This document shows, piece by piece, positions 22,501 to 33,559 of a DNA stretch of 64,000 nt. The stretch spans positions 11,502,741 to 11,566,740 of the forward strand of contig OZ024807.1 in NCBI GenBank assembly GCA_964017045.1. Reading direction: 5' to 3'. The DNA comes from Omphiscola glabra (taxonomy: Eukaryota > Mollusca > Gastropoda > Lymnaeidae). The translations under genes and the position numbers were made by a program. The notes under the pieces are model-generated. The model was not told the origin of the DNA, did no database searches, and worked only from the letters and a program-made list of their open reading frames with translations. Numbering within the stretch: the stretch's first letter is position 1; each line of letters opens with the position of its first letter.

Positions 22501-25500
22501 CTTGGAATGTCTTGTGGACTGCGTTAAACATTTCATCGTGGCTCGAATGAAGCCCACCGGCCGAAAGTAGACCTCGACATTTACATAGCAAGAAAATCGA
22601 CGTATCTTAAAAGGAGCGCCTTCACATCCGAAAAAATCTTTTTTTAAAAAAAACTTTCTATCGAATACGAGTTTTTTTTTAAAATGTAGAAAATAATTTA
22701 AAATTTCTTTAAAACGCTTTACGCATAGAAAGACTGCAAAACTGTTGCTGAGCATTCCATTCAGGCAAAGGATTAGAATGGAATGTAGACGACACTTAGA
22801 TAGGTTTCTTTTATTTCTCTCTCTCCTGCATTATACATTACTAGAAATTAACCCCTCCCCCAAACCCTGTTAAACAATGGTGGTGGCAATACGTGAACTC
22901 AAAATCCGCTAAGGCTAAATGCCAAACCAAAAGTTCAAATAAGGCACTTAATTGAAAGAAATGCAGCATGTAGGGCTACCTTGTGGGAAATCTCGTTTTT
23001 GCCCCTATTCAACACTGAGTTACAGGCGTACAGACACACATATAACAGAGAAAGCTATTTCTGATTTTCATGGCGTTACGCGTTAACAAAGTAGACATGA
23101 GTGAAAATTTTTTTATATTTTTTTTTTAATTGCCCACCACTGAACGATGCGTAGGCACGTACACTCATCACGAGAACTGTGTGATTGTGGTGGTCGTCGT
23201 GGTGGTGCTTGTGGTGGTGGTGGTGCTGGTGTTGGTGGTGATGTTGGTGGTGCTGTTTGTGGTGTTGGTGTTGGTGGTGGGTGTGGTAGTGGTGGTGGTG
23301 GTGTGGGGGGGACGACAACACGCATTAAATGCTCAAAATTTGTTGCCTACATTCTTTATTATGTTTAATTCATCTTCAATTTCCCATTAACGTGATCTAT
23401 TCTTTCTTTCTATGACTTTAGGACGAACTATTCGTGACAATGATTTCACATATGTTTTCCACTCCAAAATGCAGGGCACGCCTAAGGTAAAATTTACGAC
23501 GTCGTCAAATGTCAGTGGCCCTTTCTTTACGACGACGTGTCGAGCTAGTTTCCCGCATGACAACCAGACAGATTACAAGGTCACCGTGACACTGTTTCCT
23601 GCCACCGTTGCAGGGCGAGACATGTCCAATGGCCTGGCTGTAGTGACCCTTGGCTTTGATGTAACATCAAGTTAGTTCTCGTATAGTGTTGCTTATTAAA
23701 AGTGAGGCATGGTTCAAAAGTAACAGCTTCTAGATGTAGAGCGTACTATGATGAACTGGTTAATTCACCTTAATTTTTTTTTATATGTTTTTTTGTTCAA
23801 ATATGTTTTTTTTTTAAAACAAACCAGAAAACAACAATTTAACCAGCCGAAATTTTAACTTTCACCCAATGTTATAAAATAATTCCGGAGAGGAAATGTT
23901 CCGCCCCGCTCTCATTGCGCAACGTGGTGCGTTCTCGTTCGCTGCTTTGACCCCGTCGTGCACCGGATCACATACGCAGGAAATATAAAAAAAAAAAAAA
24001 GAAACACTCTTTAAAACTAGCAGAGTGTCAGTACACGCTAGTACCCATCTATAAAGGCACTACTAGCAGTCAATAGCAACCCTATATAGAGTCAATAACC
24101 CCTCGATATGGAGTCAATACAATTAATAGTCCGTGGATATATGGAGAGCCGTCTGTAAATAGTAAAACAAATTACGCACCTCATCCCGTATTTCACACTG
24201 GCGATGTTGTTAGCGTTGACCCCGCCTAGTTCTAAATATGGTCTTTTTGTTTCATCATTTCAAAATCTACAGCCATCCTTTGATAATAGTAAGCGCTAGT
24301 GAACTAAGAACAAAGCCATTTAACTTGAAATTACTTACACATAGAAGGAAATAAATATAGTACACTAAAGTATAGAGGAACCGTTGCCCTTCAAGGGCAG
24401 ATTGTTTCGGTAGGGTGAATGAGTCAGTACTTATGATAAGAGGATGGGCGAAGTTGACTCTTTTTAGACATAGTAAAATAATATACATTAGATAGTCTTC
24501 ATTTCAAATGAGGGTTCTTCCTGGTGTGCGGGTCTAGGGTGTTTAGTGTGTGGTTTATGGTTTTTTTTTTGTATGAAGTGTGTGTGTTTTTGTTTGTGCG
24601 TGTGTTTGTTTGTGTGTGTGAGAGAGGGAGACTGTGTGTTTGTGTGCGTGCGTGCGTGCGTGTGTGTGTGTGTGTGTGTGTGTGGAGAGAGAGAAATACT
24701 AGAAAATCCCGCCAAACATTTTCAGCGACAAGTGTGTGAGCTGCCCATCTAGTAAAGATACTTGACAAAATATGCTTTCAAGGAACGCTCTTTATAAGAA
24801 CGCCCATTAGTGCTAAATTATGGGAATTTGATTTTTCATGCTTTTCTACTGCCATACATTCATACAGGCTTACATAATCATTTTTTATGGATATGTGTAA
24901 ATATTGCAAAAATAAAATATGTCTCAAGTGTAATTTTTGAGTGTCTCCTCTTAAAACGCGCACACAGAACTATAAGTATACACCTATTTAACAAATATTT
25001 GTATGGATTGTAAAATTTCATTTTTTTTCTTCTTTCAAATTTCAAAACTAATGAGCGTATTTGATTGCAGTGTTACGACCAGGTTCCGGGAAGAGCTGGT
25101 CATCTAAGGAAACAGCCTTGCTCGTTGTCTTTCTAATGATCCCTGCCATCATCGCTACACTCCTTGTCTATATATTTGTTGTCAAACGAAGACTATTGTA
25201 CACTAAGAAAGATTCAGGTACCTGTCAGTCTTAAATAAAATCAAAGATGAAAGTCTTTGAATCAGTCCATGGGCATGATAATATCCTTGTTTATATGCGA
25301 TCAATACTTTTGAAAACAGGGCACACCTCCCTTACTAGACAATGTCCATCAATAAAGAAATACTTAAATGTTTCTTTTTTAAGTACATATGTGCAAAGTT
25401 TCATATAATTAGTATATTGCTATTAATACTTTTCCCAATACACTGTCGTATGTGGTCCATTGTAACCAAGTCATCTGTCGTTTATCATATAATTGTGTGT

Positions 25501-28500
25501 GTTTCTATACGGATATCTTCTTCTCTTTTCTTGCTGACATGGGACACATTGTGATGAATGTCACGTAGTGCAACAGTCAGCAATAGACTGGTGACATTGT
25601 TTGCTTCTCTCAGTAAATCACTATAACTTAATGAGACAATCATTTCACGAATATCCAACTATGAGATTGAATGATTTATTTCACGAATATCCAAATATGT
25701 TATTGTATGAGTTATTTCACGAATATCCAACTATGATATTGTATGAGTTATTTCACGAATATCCAACTATGATATTGTATGAGTTTCATATTGTTAAAGT
25801 TAAAATAAAATAGAAAAAAATAATCCTTTGTTATTCAATAAATGCGGCATGATTTTCTTTGTTTTTGGTAATTGTTTAAAATATAACTAATGCAACAAAG
25901 TAAATCTACATTTGTTACACTGATACTTCCTATTAATCACAATTCTAGAAAAAAGTGTCAAAATTATAAATATAACTTCAACATCCCCGACAGTTTATGA
26001 TGGTAACAAATGACAAAAGGCCAACGATTGAGTGCTTGAACTATGAAACAGCACCAAAAAAATACAACGTTTTTTTTCTTATAAATCTCTACATGCAAAC
26101 GCACTTGCGATATTATTTATTTTAAAAAAAAAAACGAATCCCATTTAGCGCAGTTATCGGGAATTTAATTTCATGAAAACTTAGGCATTATATTTCCTTC
26201 GTCGTCCTCATGAAAAAAAACGAAAATTTGAAAGAATATGCTGTCACCGGCAACGACTCTATGTGCCATATTTCAGCGCGATAGGTTGACGGGAAGTGGG
26301 TCAATTAGCCTTCAGAAGACTTTGCCCTAAACAAACCAAAGCGAAGTTACTACAAAGGTTTCTAAAAAAATAATTTAATGCAATGAAAACTTTAATTCAA
26401 ATAAATTTTCGGCATACAGTGTACGTCTTGTATGTATATAATATATATATATATATTGAGCCAAATATTAATTTTAAAGTATTTGATCCTATCAATCCCC
26501 TTGTCCTAGAGCAGCGTTGCCCAAGGTTTTATGTTTGGCCGGCTGGTTAACAAGTGTGCGTGACGTCAAGGTGTTAACAATTTCATCTGTTGTTAATATT
26601 TGGCTCGTAGAAAGAAACAATACGAAACAGAGGACTGGCACAACGGTATGCAAAGAAAAGGACACCAAGCTCGCGATAGTAAACATATTTAAAATAATTA
26701 TAGAAATACTTGTCTATACAAATACGGTTCTGAGTACAGAAGCAAACAACACTGTTTATCATCTTACACCACGTGAAAAAATGTACACTCCTCAAAATAC
26801 ATTTAGTAATTAACACAAACAATAATATAACGTGTTACCTAGCGAAAATCTCTATCTTTCACTCTCTCCGTCTCTCTCTCTCTCTCTCTCTCTATGTCTC
26901 GCTCTTTTTTTATCTAAGTCTCTTTATGTTTCTCTAAGTCTCGCTGCTAAGAAAGCACGCAACCTATATAATTTATGAATAAAAGCAGAACGTTCTAGTA
27001 CAGAAGCTCTAGAAATTATGTCACCTAATGACATTCTTAAAAAAAAACAAACAAATGGAACGTATTTGAATGTAAACAATCGTTTCCCAGCCGAGAAAGT
27101 GGAGGGCAATAACAGAGTGCCACGGCACATTGACTTGGTGGCATCAATATCGAGGCCATGCTAACGAGACAAGTCTAGTTGGTGGTGGATGAAAATAACT
27201 GTTGAAGTGAAAAATTAGCCATGCCCTATATTAGGCTATAACGAACAACAAGTCTCAACATTACACCTGGGATACACTTCAGATTTGACCTTTGCCTTTT
27301 CTTTTCATTTGACCATAAACATTTATATTGTGCGGACCGGTATCGTTAGGATCGCGGACCAGTGTGGATCCGCAGACAACTATTTGGGGAACGCTTTTCT
27401 AGAGCACTGCACATTTATTGATAGTGACATACTCTTATTTCTGTTTTATTGTGTATGCTTAGGATTGTACAATGATGCGTCCATCAAACTATGGATGGAC
27501 CAAGCCACATCAATCCCCACAGAGCCTCAAAAGAACACGATTAAGGAAATCGGTAAGATAGTTCAATGTGTTTGTAGTTTTCTTGTCTTCATACATTTTC
27601 GATGTTATTAGTATGTGTATTATTGTGTGCCCAGTCATGATCTGTACTGTGGCCGATGGATTGAAAAAAAAATCAATCATCATATCGATATATTTTTTTT
27701 TGTAATCGCTAAATATGGATGCGCTAACTTTGTGAATTAATGTGTAGAAACATTTATTTTTTATTTTAAAAGTAGTTTGACTCTTAATGATACGTTTTGT
27801 AGAGAGCTTCGTTATGTTATGACTCAGTTTAATGTTTATCCCGCATGTAGGTATTTCAAGCTACCAGATAGGCCATCTTTGAATGTTGAATTATGTATAA
27901 TATTTTTATGAACCCTTTCAACCTTTTTTTGTAGTTTTTTAAGTTATTATCGTTCAAACAATTTCCGGAAATAAAAAAGAAAACAATTTTTAATAAATCA
28001 AATCGCACAAAAGAATGTTATTCAAACGGAAGTAATGGAGGAAAAAATATTATCAAAGGTTTACATTTTATAAATTTCTCAAACATTTTGATATATAGAA
28101 GATAATTCCAGTTGAAAAAATATTATTCCAAACATACGTCCATTCGAATAACTTTCCTTGGAAAAATCTTTCGTTTGAACAACAAGCGTTATGAACAAAA
28201 TTGTTCAGTACTACATTTTTTAAACATTTAAATGTATCAAAATTTCCAGAATAAGCAATAAATAGCTCTTGAAAGAAAATATTAAATATATTGTGTCGGT
28301 AACCAGATGGCATCTTATCTTTACTAACCTGATGGCATCTTATCTTTACTAACCTGATGGCATCTTCTAATTACTAACCAGATGGCATCGTCTCTTTACT
28401 AAACAGATTGCATCTTCTCTTTTCTCACCAGTTCGCAAGCCGAAGAAAGACTTATTGAAATCGAAAGTGCCTCTCAACATTCTCAATGCTGCCAACGAAG

Positions 28501-30520
28501 AGGAAAGCGAACCGTACGCAAAGATTATAAAAACATGTACGAGTCAGGAGATGATGTTTTTCTAAATACTAAGAAAAATACCTAATTTAAAAAAAAATTC
28601 TTGATTTAATTATACCTTCTTCAAATATTAATTCAGATCACAGATTAGATATAGTAGACGCTGAGGTCAAATTGTGGGAAATGAAATAGTAAGGACATGG
28701 TCTACGGAAGCCTGACTGAAGACACAATGATAATCAAAAGGAGGTTGACGTTGAAAGCCTACATCAGCAAATACGACAATTAGTATAATAAAAAAAAGGG
28801 TGAATAAGAAAAAGAAAAAAAAAATACAAAAAAACAGAACTTTGTTTCGGAAAGCTTTACAGAAGGCTCTTCATGCCAACGTGCTTCCTGTTTCATTTTG
28901 AACACAGAGGGGAGTTGTCGATATATATAGATAGATAGATCTATACGTACAGGGACTGAGCTACGCCATTTAAATCCAATGATAAAGAGATCAAAAAAAA
29001 AAAAAAAGAAAGCCATATTAAAAAAATATTGGACGTCAGGTTTCGTGTAGTTAGAACGGGTGGCGATCTGGGCGGGCTTAGATTTTTGTCGCTCCCCTTC
29101 TACAAAAAAATATCCACAGAAGTCCGAAAATGCCACCCTTCGATATAAAGATATATAAATAAAGATATATATATAAGTACCCACCGATTCCGTATATTTT
29201 TGCCAATGACATCGAAAGTCACGTGTAAAAAAAGAAGAAAAAAAAAACTGTAATCGCGACCATCCTGTTTATGTAAGTGAAATCTAAAATTTAGAGATTG
29301 AGGTTTCTAGAAAATGTTGATTGTTTAAATCAAGATCATAAAAAAAAAAAACAATCAGCGAAAATTACTTCAAAGTCTTCTTTTTGTTTTTTCGGTTGTT
29401 CTTTTCAGGTAAAAATAAAATGGAATACACACCAGATTCCATATACAACAATGAAATGGAAAATATATCAGATGTCATATACAACAATGGAATAGAAAAT
29501 ACATCATATCTGATATGCAACAATGAAATGGTGAGCTTAGAGACGAGCAGCACAGAATCCGCAGCACGCACGGAACAGCTGACCGATGACAAGACATTTG
29601 ACACCGCTATGGAGCCTGATAAGAATATTGTACAGACAACTGTAAGACATTTAATTTATAAGTGCAGCTAGACGTGTCTTATAGCTTCGCGAACTAACTT
29701 ACATGTTCTGGACTGGGTGGTGGGGGCATTGAGCTTACTCTCTTAATAGCATCCGGCTAGTACAGTGGCGACCTGCACCTGTTTGGTTGTTCCGAATAAC
29801 ATAATCGAACAAACGACTCTCCCACCTCACTTGCCTAAAAAAATTTAGCTTAGAGGGAACACGGTCAGCAAGTGCGTAACTGTCTCCAGGGGGCAGCCGG
29901 TGATGCCGGTAAATTAAAGCTGAACTAGCATTGGAGTTGAGAAGTTTAACCCCAACTTTATTCCCAATAAAGCCAACGGCTTGTATTTATGTGCGTGGTT
30001 AGATATTAAATATAATCTCATTAAAAATTGAATTATTCTTAGCGGGAAGTTTCCCCTCCTTAGTGCATGAGCTCTTAAGGTTGATATCAAGTGTCTTTAC
30101 AGTCTTTTTAATTATTTCAAAAGTTAAGTTTTTTTTTTCACTCTAGATTTTATTTCAATCTTACTGGTAAAGTAGAGTTGTAAAAGCGCTCATTCGCGTT
30201 ACTGAAAAGTAATGTGTAAAATAGATAAGGTTGTGAAATAGATATGGTCGTAAAACATACATGCTGTGTAATATATACTAGTATGAACATAATCGAACGC
30301 ATATGTATATGATAGAACTACGTAAGTGCCAAAACTTTAAAAAAAATATATTTAACTCCAACAGGAATCCGAAGAACTAGATTCAAGGCATTCAGACAAT
30401 GTGGGGTCGGACAAGGAAATGTGTGAACTGAACGACCAGGAAAGACCAGGTCAAGCAAAAGACCAGGTCTGTGAACATATCTCAGAACTCAACAAGGGGA
30501 TCAAAACATGTTGTGGTTGA
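19599..30520 (+). CDS. Ig-like single-pass transmembrane receptor, nine-exon model
   Basis: Hand-built exons: 19599-19674, 20244-20564, 21738-about 21899 (end uncertain), 23422-23670, 25071-25217, 27463-27552, 28432-28536, 29409-29641, 30365-30520 (stop TGA). Exon 1 encodes a signal peptide (LCFIVLCPGFMCLT). Exon 2 is an Ig-like domain (DISCTASV; ADEGVLTCHV) with about six N-glycosylation sites. Exons 3-4 look like a second Cys-containing Ig-like unit (VHIACTTAKVYP; GPFFTTTCRASFP). Exon 5 is the membrane segment (ALLVVFLMIPAIIATLL then VVKRR). Exons 6-9 are a cytoplasmic tail with PYAKI and two IYNN motifs. All internal boundaries are phase 1 except the last (phase 0). Without exon 3 about 458 residues are encoded. 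It probably binds an extracellular ligand and signals through tyrosines. I do not recognise a named orthologue. The exon 3 donor is the weak point of the model. Confidence 0.78.
19740..20112. repeat. 15-bp minisatellite in intron 1 of the receptor gene
   Basis: Repeats of TTTACATGAAATCTC with a variant CCTTCATATAACTC interspersed. ORFs on both strands (YMKSL and CKEIS repeats) are artefacts. The array ends about 130 bp before the exon 2 acceptor. Confidence 0.93.
22316..22489. mobile_element. Harbinger-type MITE in intron 3 of the receptor gene (174 bp)
   Basis: The inverted ends GGGTCGGTTCACACGGTCAA and its near reverse complement ending GTGTGAACCGACCC are flanked by TTA at 22,313-22,315 and 22,490-22,492. 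A 3-bp TTA/TWA duplication with GG-CC ends fits PIF/Harbinger MITEs. No transposase is present; the ORF through it is an artefact. Confidence 0.83.
23180..23313. repeat. GGT-rich microsatellite
   Basis: GGTGGTGTTGGTGG-type imperfect run. The His- and Pro-rich minus ORFs and Val/Gly plus ORFs are artefacts. It lies in the intron before receptor exon 4. Confidence 0.93.
24545..24695. repeat. (GT)n-rich microsatellite
   Basis: A TGTGTG run with TGCG and TTTG interruptions, followed by GAGAGAGA. It lies in the intron between receptor exons 4 and 5. Confidence 0.93.
25632..25790. repeat. 36-bp tandem repeat, about 4 units
   Basis: Units contain TTTCACGAATATCCAACTAT then GATATTGTATGAGTTA. Because 36 is divisible by 3 the array stays open (FHEYPTM repeats), but there is no other coding evidence. 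Intronic in the receptor gene. Confidence 0.9.
26098..26370. repeat. Dispersed repeat family A, copy 2
   Basis: Same block order as 6,094-6,400: CGCACTTGCGATAT, TTTAGCGCAGTTATCGGG, TTGAAAGAAT, then GGTTGACGGGAAGTGGGTCA. Same orientation as copy 1; intronic in the receptor gene. Confidence 0.65.
26512..27396. mobile_element. Non-autonomous hAT element in receptor intron (885 bp)
   Basis: The left end CAGCGTTGCCCAAGG and right end TTGGGGAACGCTT are imperfect inverted repeats of the common hAT CAGxGTTxCCCAA type. Flanking 8-mers TCCTAGAG (26,504-26,511) and TTCTAGAG (27,397-27,404) match at 7 of 8. Near the right end are diverged GGACCAGTGTGGATCCGC-like subterminal motifs. No transposase was recognised. 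It ends 66 bp before the exon at 27,463. Confidence 0.72.
28303..28430. repeat. 25-bp tandem repeat carrying branch-point-like motifs at a splice acceptor
   Basis: About five units of the type CTGATGGCATCTTATCTTTACTAAC run straight into the acceptor CTTTTCTCACCAG of the receptor exon at 28,432. Three of the units contain the perfect TACTAAC branch-point consensus; a diverged unit has TACTAAA. Confidence 0.88.
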
Positions 30521-30628
30521 AAGGGAAACGTATCTTTAAGGACAAGCCTGCGTTTTGAGAATTTACTTCAACGATAATTTGGTTCATACGATTGGTGTGA
30601 CGCTTGAAGGACTACGCAGATGATAGGA

Positions 30629-30634
30629 AATAAA
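30629..30634 (+). promoter_or_regulatory. Candidate polyadenylation signal of the receptor gene
   Basis: AATAAA lies 109 bases after the predicted stop at 30,520. The position is right for a short 3' UTR, but AATAAA is common in AT-rich DNA. Confidence 0.5.
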
Positions 30635-30639
30635 ATTAA

Positions 30640-33224
30640 GATGCAGTCGCCCTTAATGCAAAGAATAAGAATTGACGAGTTAAAAATATTTGCAATTTCA
30701 AATCACGTGATTTTAAAAATGTAATCAATAGTAATGAAAAAAAAAATTACCAAATGAAAAATCTCCCACCCACCCCCCCACCCCCCCTTTTCCTCCTTTT
30801 CTACCAAAAATACAGCACGTTACGAAAAAATGCTTTTTGGGAAATTTAGCTTTTGTCTTTAATTAATGAACTGTGCGTCTCTCACAATCATGTAGGAGTC
30901 GGTAAGCAGTCTAAAAGACGTCATTAAGTTTGCGAAAGTCGAAAAAGGGCTTGAAAGAATGGAAATATTCAGAAGAAGGAATTGCATCCTAAAACTTGAT
31001 TATTTTATTTAGTAGTTAAGGGTATAAAAACAAAAAACCCACCCCTTTAAGTTTTATATTGCACAAAAAATCTCGACACAAAATACTCAGTAAAAAAATG
31101 TCAATTATAACAAAGTGCAAACCAAATCACAACTCATGGAACAAATCCTTTAATTTTTTTTAAAAAATTCGTTTAATTTACATTTATTTTGTTAGTGTGA
31201 AAGCTTTATAAATCTCAGCTCATTATTCAAAGTAGGAATGTAGTCAATGACTTTATTACTTAAAAATACGTTACGTTGCTAATTTTATTTTGTTAGTGTG
31301 AAAGCTTTACTATATAAATCTCAACTCATTATTCAAAGTAGGAATGTAGTCAATGCCTTTATTACTTAAAAATAAGTCACGTTGCTAATTTTTGTTTTGT
31401 TTCTACATGTTACAAGGTTACACGGCGCTTGATACTGCTTGGTTTTTCTTTTCAAAATCATTTTTGTTAACAATTTTAAAGTAATTGTCGATGTTTCTTG
31501 GACAATTTTCTACTTCAACTTGACGTCTTTGCAGACACCTCTCAGCAGCTGTTTTGACATTTTTTTAAACTTTGCTTTAAGGCTTTTAAAATTCAATTTT
31601 CTAAATTTGATTATTATTATAATTATTTTTTAAATATAAAAAAAACTCAAATTCAATTTGCTGTATTTGATAATTATCATTATTTGTTTATTTTTTAATA
31701 TTAAAAAAAAATAAATAAAATAAATAATATGAAAAAAAATTCTGTGAGTTGAAATATCAGATAGAAAATCATTTAAGTTATCATTGAATAGTTCAAAATT
31801 AAATTACATTTCAAAATGGAGGCTTTGAATTATTGAGAAATGGTTGGCTTGGCGGCTCCGATCGGCAGAAAACGTACGATTACTAGATCGTAAAAAGAAA
31901 GCCAACTCATCACGTAATACGTTTTAGGGCGAACATAAACTGTACGGGTACTCAGCTCTAGAGAAATGTGGGGGTAAAAACGATGGGATTGTAGCGTACG
32001 GAATACGTGGATGGTCCACCTAGATAATTTTATTTAATCTTTGACATTATAAAAGAAACACATTTTTGTATCACAATCCGTCTAATGACCACGAAACTAT
32101 TTTCTTATCACTAACTGTAAAGCATTCCTGGACTGCCATCATTTTGTGAAATGTGTAAACTGTTATCATTAAGTGTTGCAAGAATTTCTTGCAGTCTTTT
32201 GATAAGGTGTTATCGAGCTTGAAAAAAAAAATGTGATTTATTTTTGCGCGTTAAATAAGTATTGTTTTTCACAAAGGCTATAATGATTCTTTTTTATAAA
32301 AAAGGGAATGAAAATAATAATTTTCCACACCAATAGAGCGCTATAAATCGTTTCATATTCTAAAGGTAACATTTTAAAATGATAAAAATAGATGCTCATT
32401 AGATTATAACTGCGCTGAAAAATATTCATTTTGACATTTTAGTAAAACTATTTAAAGGGATGTAACCCGAGCAATTATTTATACATGAATAGTGGCTTCC
32501 CTTAAAATCAGTGATGAAGCTCTGCAGTTTAAAAAAATCATGCCATTTTGGTATACATATTTTAAACACCTTTTTCGAAATAGTAGGGAAGAAAGCAGAT
32601 TTAAAAAACGCGTAACATGTTTAATACATTGGGTTTAATTATGCACAGTGTTCAGTGTTATGGAGCAGGCCAGGGCCCTGCATGGGCTGTTGCGCCACTG
32701 ATGATGAATACTTATAAACAAAAAAACATTTCAATATAAGACCATTTTAAAAAAATATATAAATGCTATTCCAATTATATGAAGGGTTTTGAATAAATAC
32801 TAGAAGCAAACCTGAAATATTCAATTAAAAGCTTTTAAGTATGAAACAATATATAGTATGCAAATAAAATGACAATGCCCCCATTCCCATATTTAAATAT
32901 ACTCAGATGACAGACCAATCCGTTCTAAGTTACTTGTGTCTAGTTTGTTTCAGATGACGTGAGAGGCTGTAAGATGACGGGAGAGATTGTGATATGACGG
33001 GAGAGATTGTGAAAGGAACGATTACAATAATGAATGGAATCTAACCAACATTCGATGTAGTTTTCAATGCTGGCGAAAAAAATGTGTGGGGACTTTTTCA
33101 AGATACACCAACCACCTTTAATTAAAATGTATTTATTTTATTAACTAATGCAGGTCAACATTAATAATCATTTTTCGGTCCACACAAGCATTAAAAGAAT
33201 AATAGAACACAAGATGTAACAACA
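30640..33224. other. AT-rich intergenic DNA with a ~100-bp duplication
   Basis: No gene seen. 31,190-31,395 is a tandem duplication of about 100 bp; both copies contain GTTAGTGTGAAAGCTTTA and TTCAAAGTAGGAATGTAGTC. Low-complexity A/T runs are frequent elsewhere. Confidence 0.6.
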
Positions 33225-33480
33225 AATCAATTTAGCCTGATTGCCATAACTGTAATCTGAAGTCCACAGTGGGTAATCATCTTCCCCTTTATTTCCTGCA
33301 ACACAGCTGGCATACACCAAAGGGACTGTCCAGCAGGCCTGCTAACCAGAACGGCGTGCCCGATGTGTGTGGAAAGTTGGGAAACGCAATTCCCATGCGT
33401 TCCCCGTAGGGATTGAGCCCTGGGTCTCACGCGGTCTAACACTTTCTACTGACTACTGGGTGACATTTCTGATCAGTAAG
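33225..33480 (-). mobile_element. Possible tRNA-derived SINE
   Basis: On the minus strand, TTAGACCGCGTGAGACCCAG is followed by GGCTCAATCCC. This resembles the anticodon arm to B-box (GGTTCGAATCC) region of tRNA-headed SINEs, with about 150 bp of non-repetitive body beyond. The A-box is not clear and no target duplication was found. Confidence 0.4.
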
Positions 33481-33559
33481 CAGACACTGTTCACGCGGTT
33501 TGAAGTGAGCAACGGTAACAAAATAATTAAATCAGCATGTGATGGGTATCGAGCATGAT

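Noticed and set aside
23076..23368. His-, Pro- or Gly/Val-rich ORFs
   Set aside because: They are translations of a GGT-rich microsatellite.
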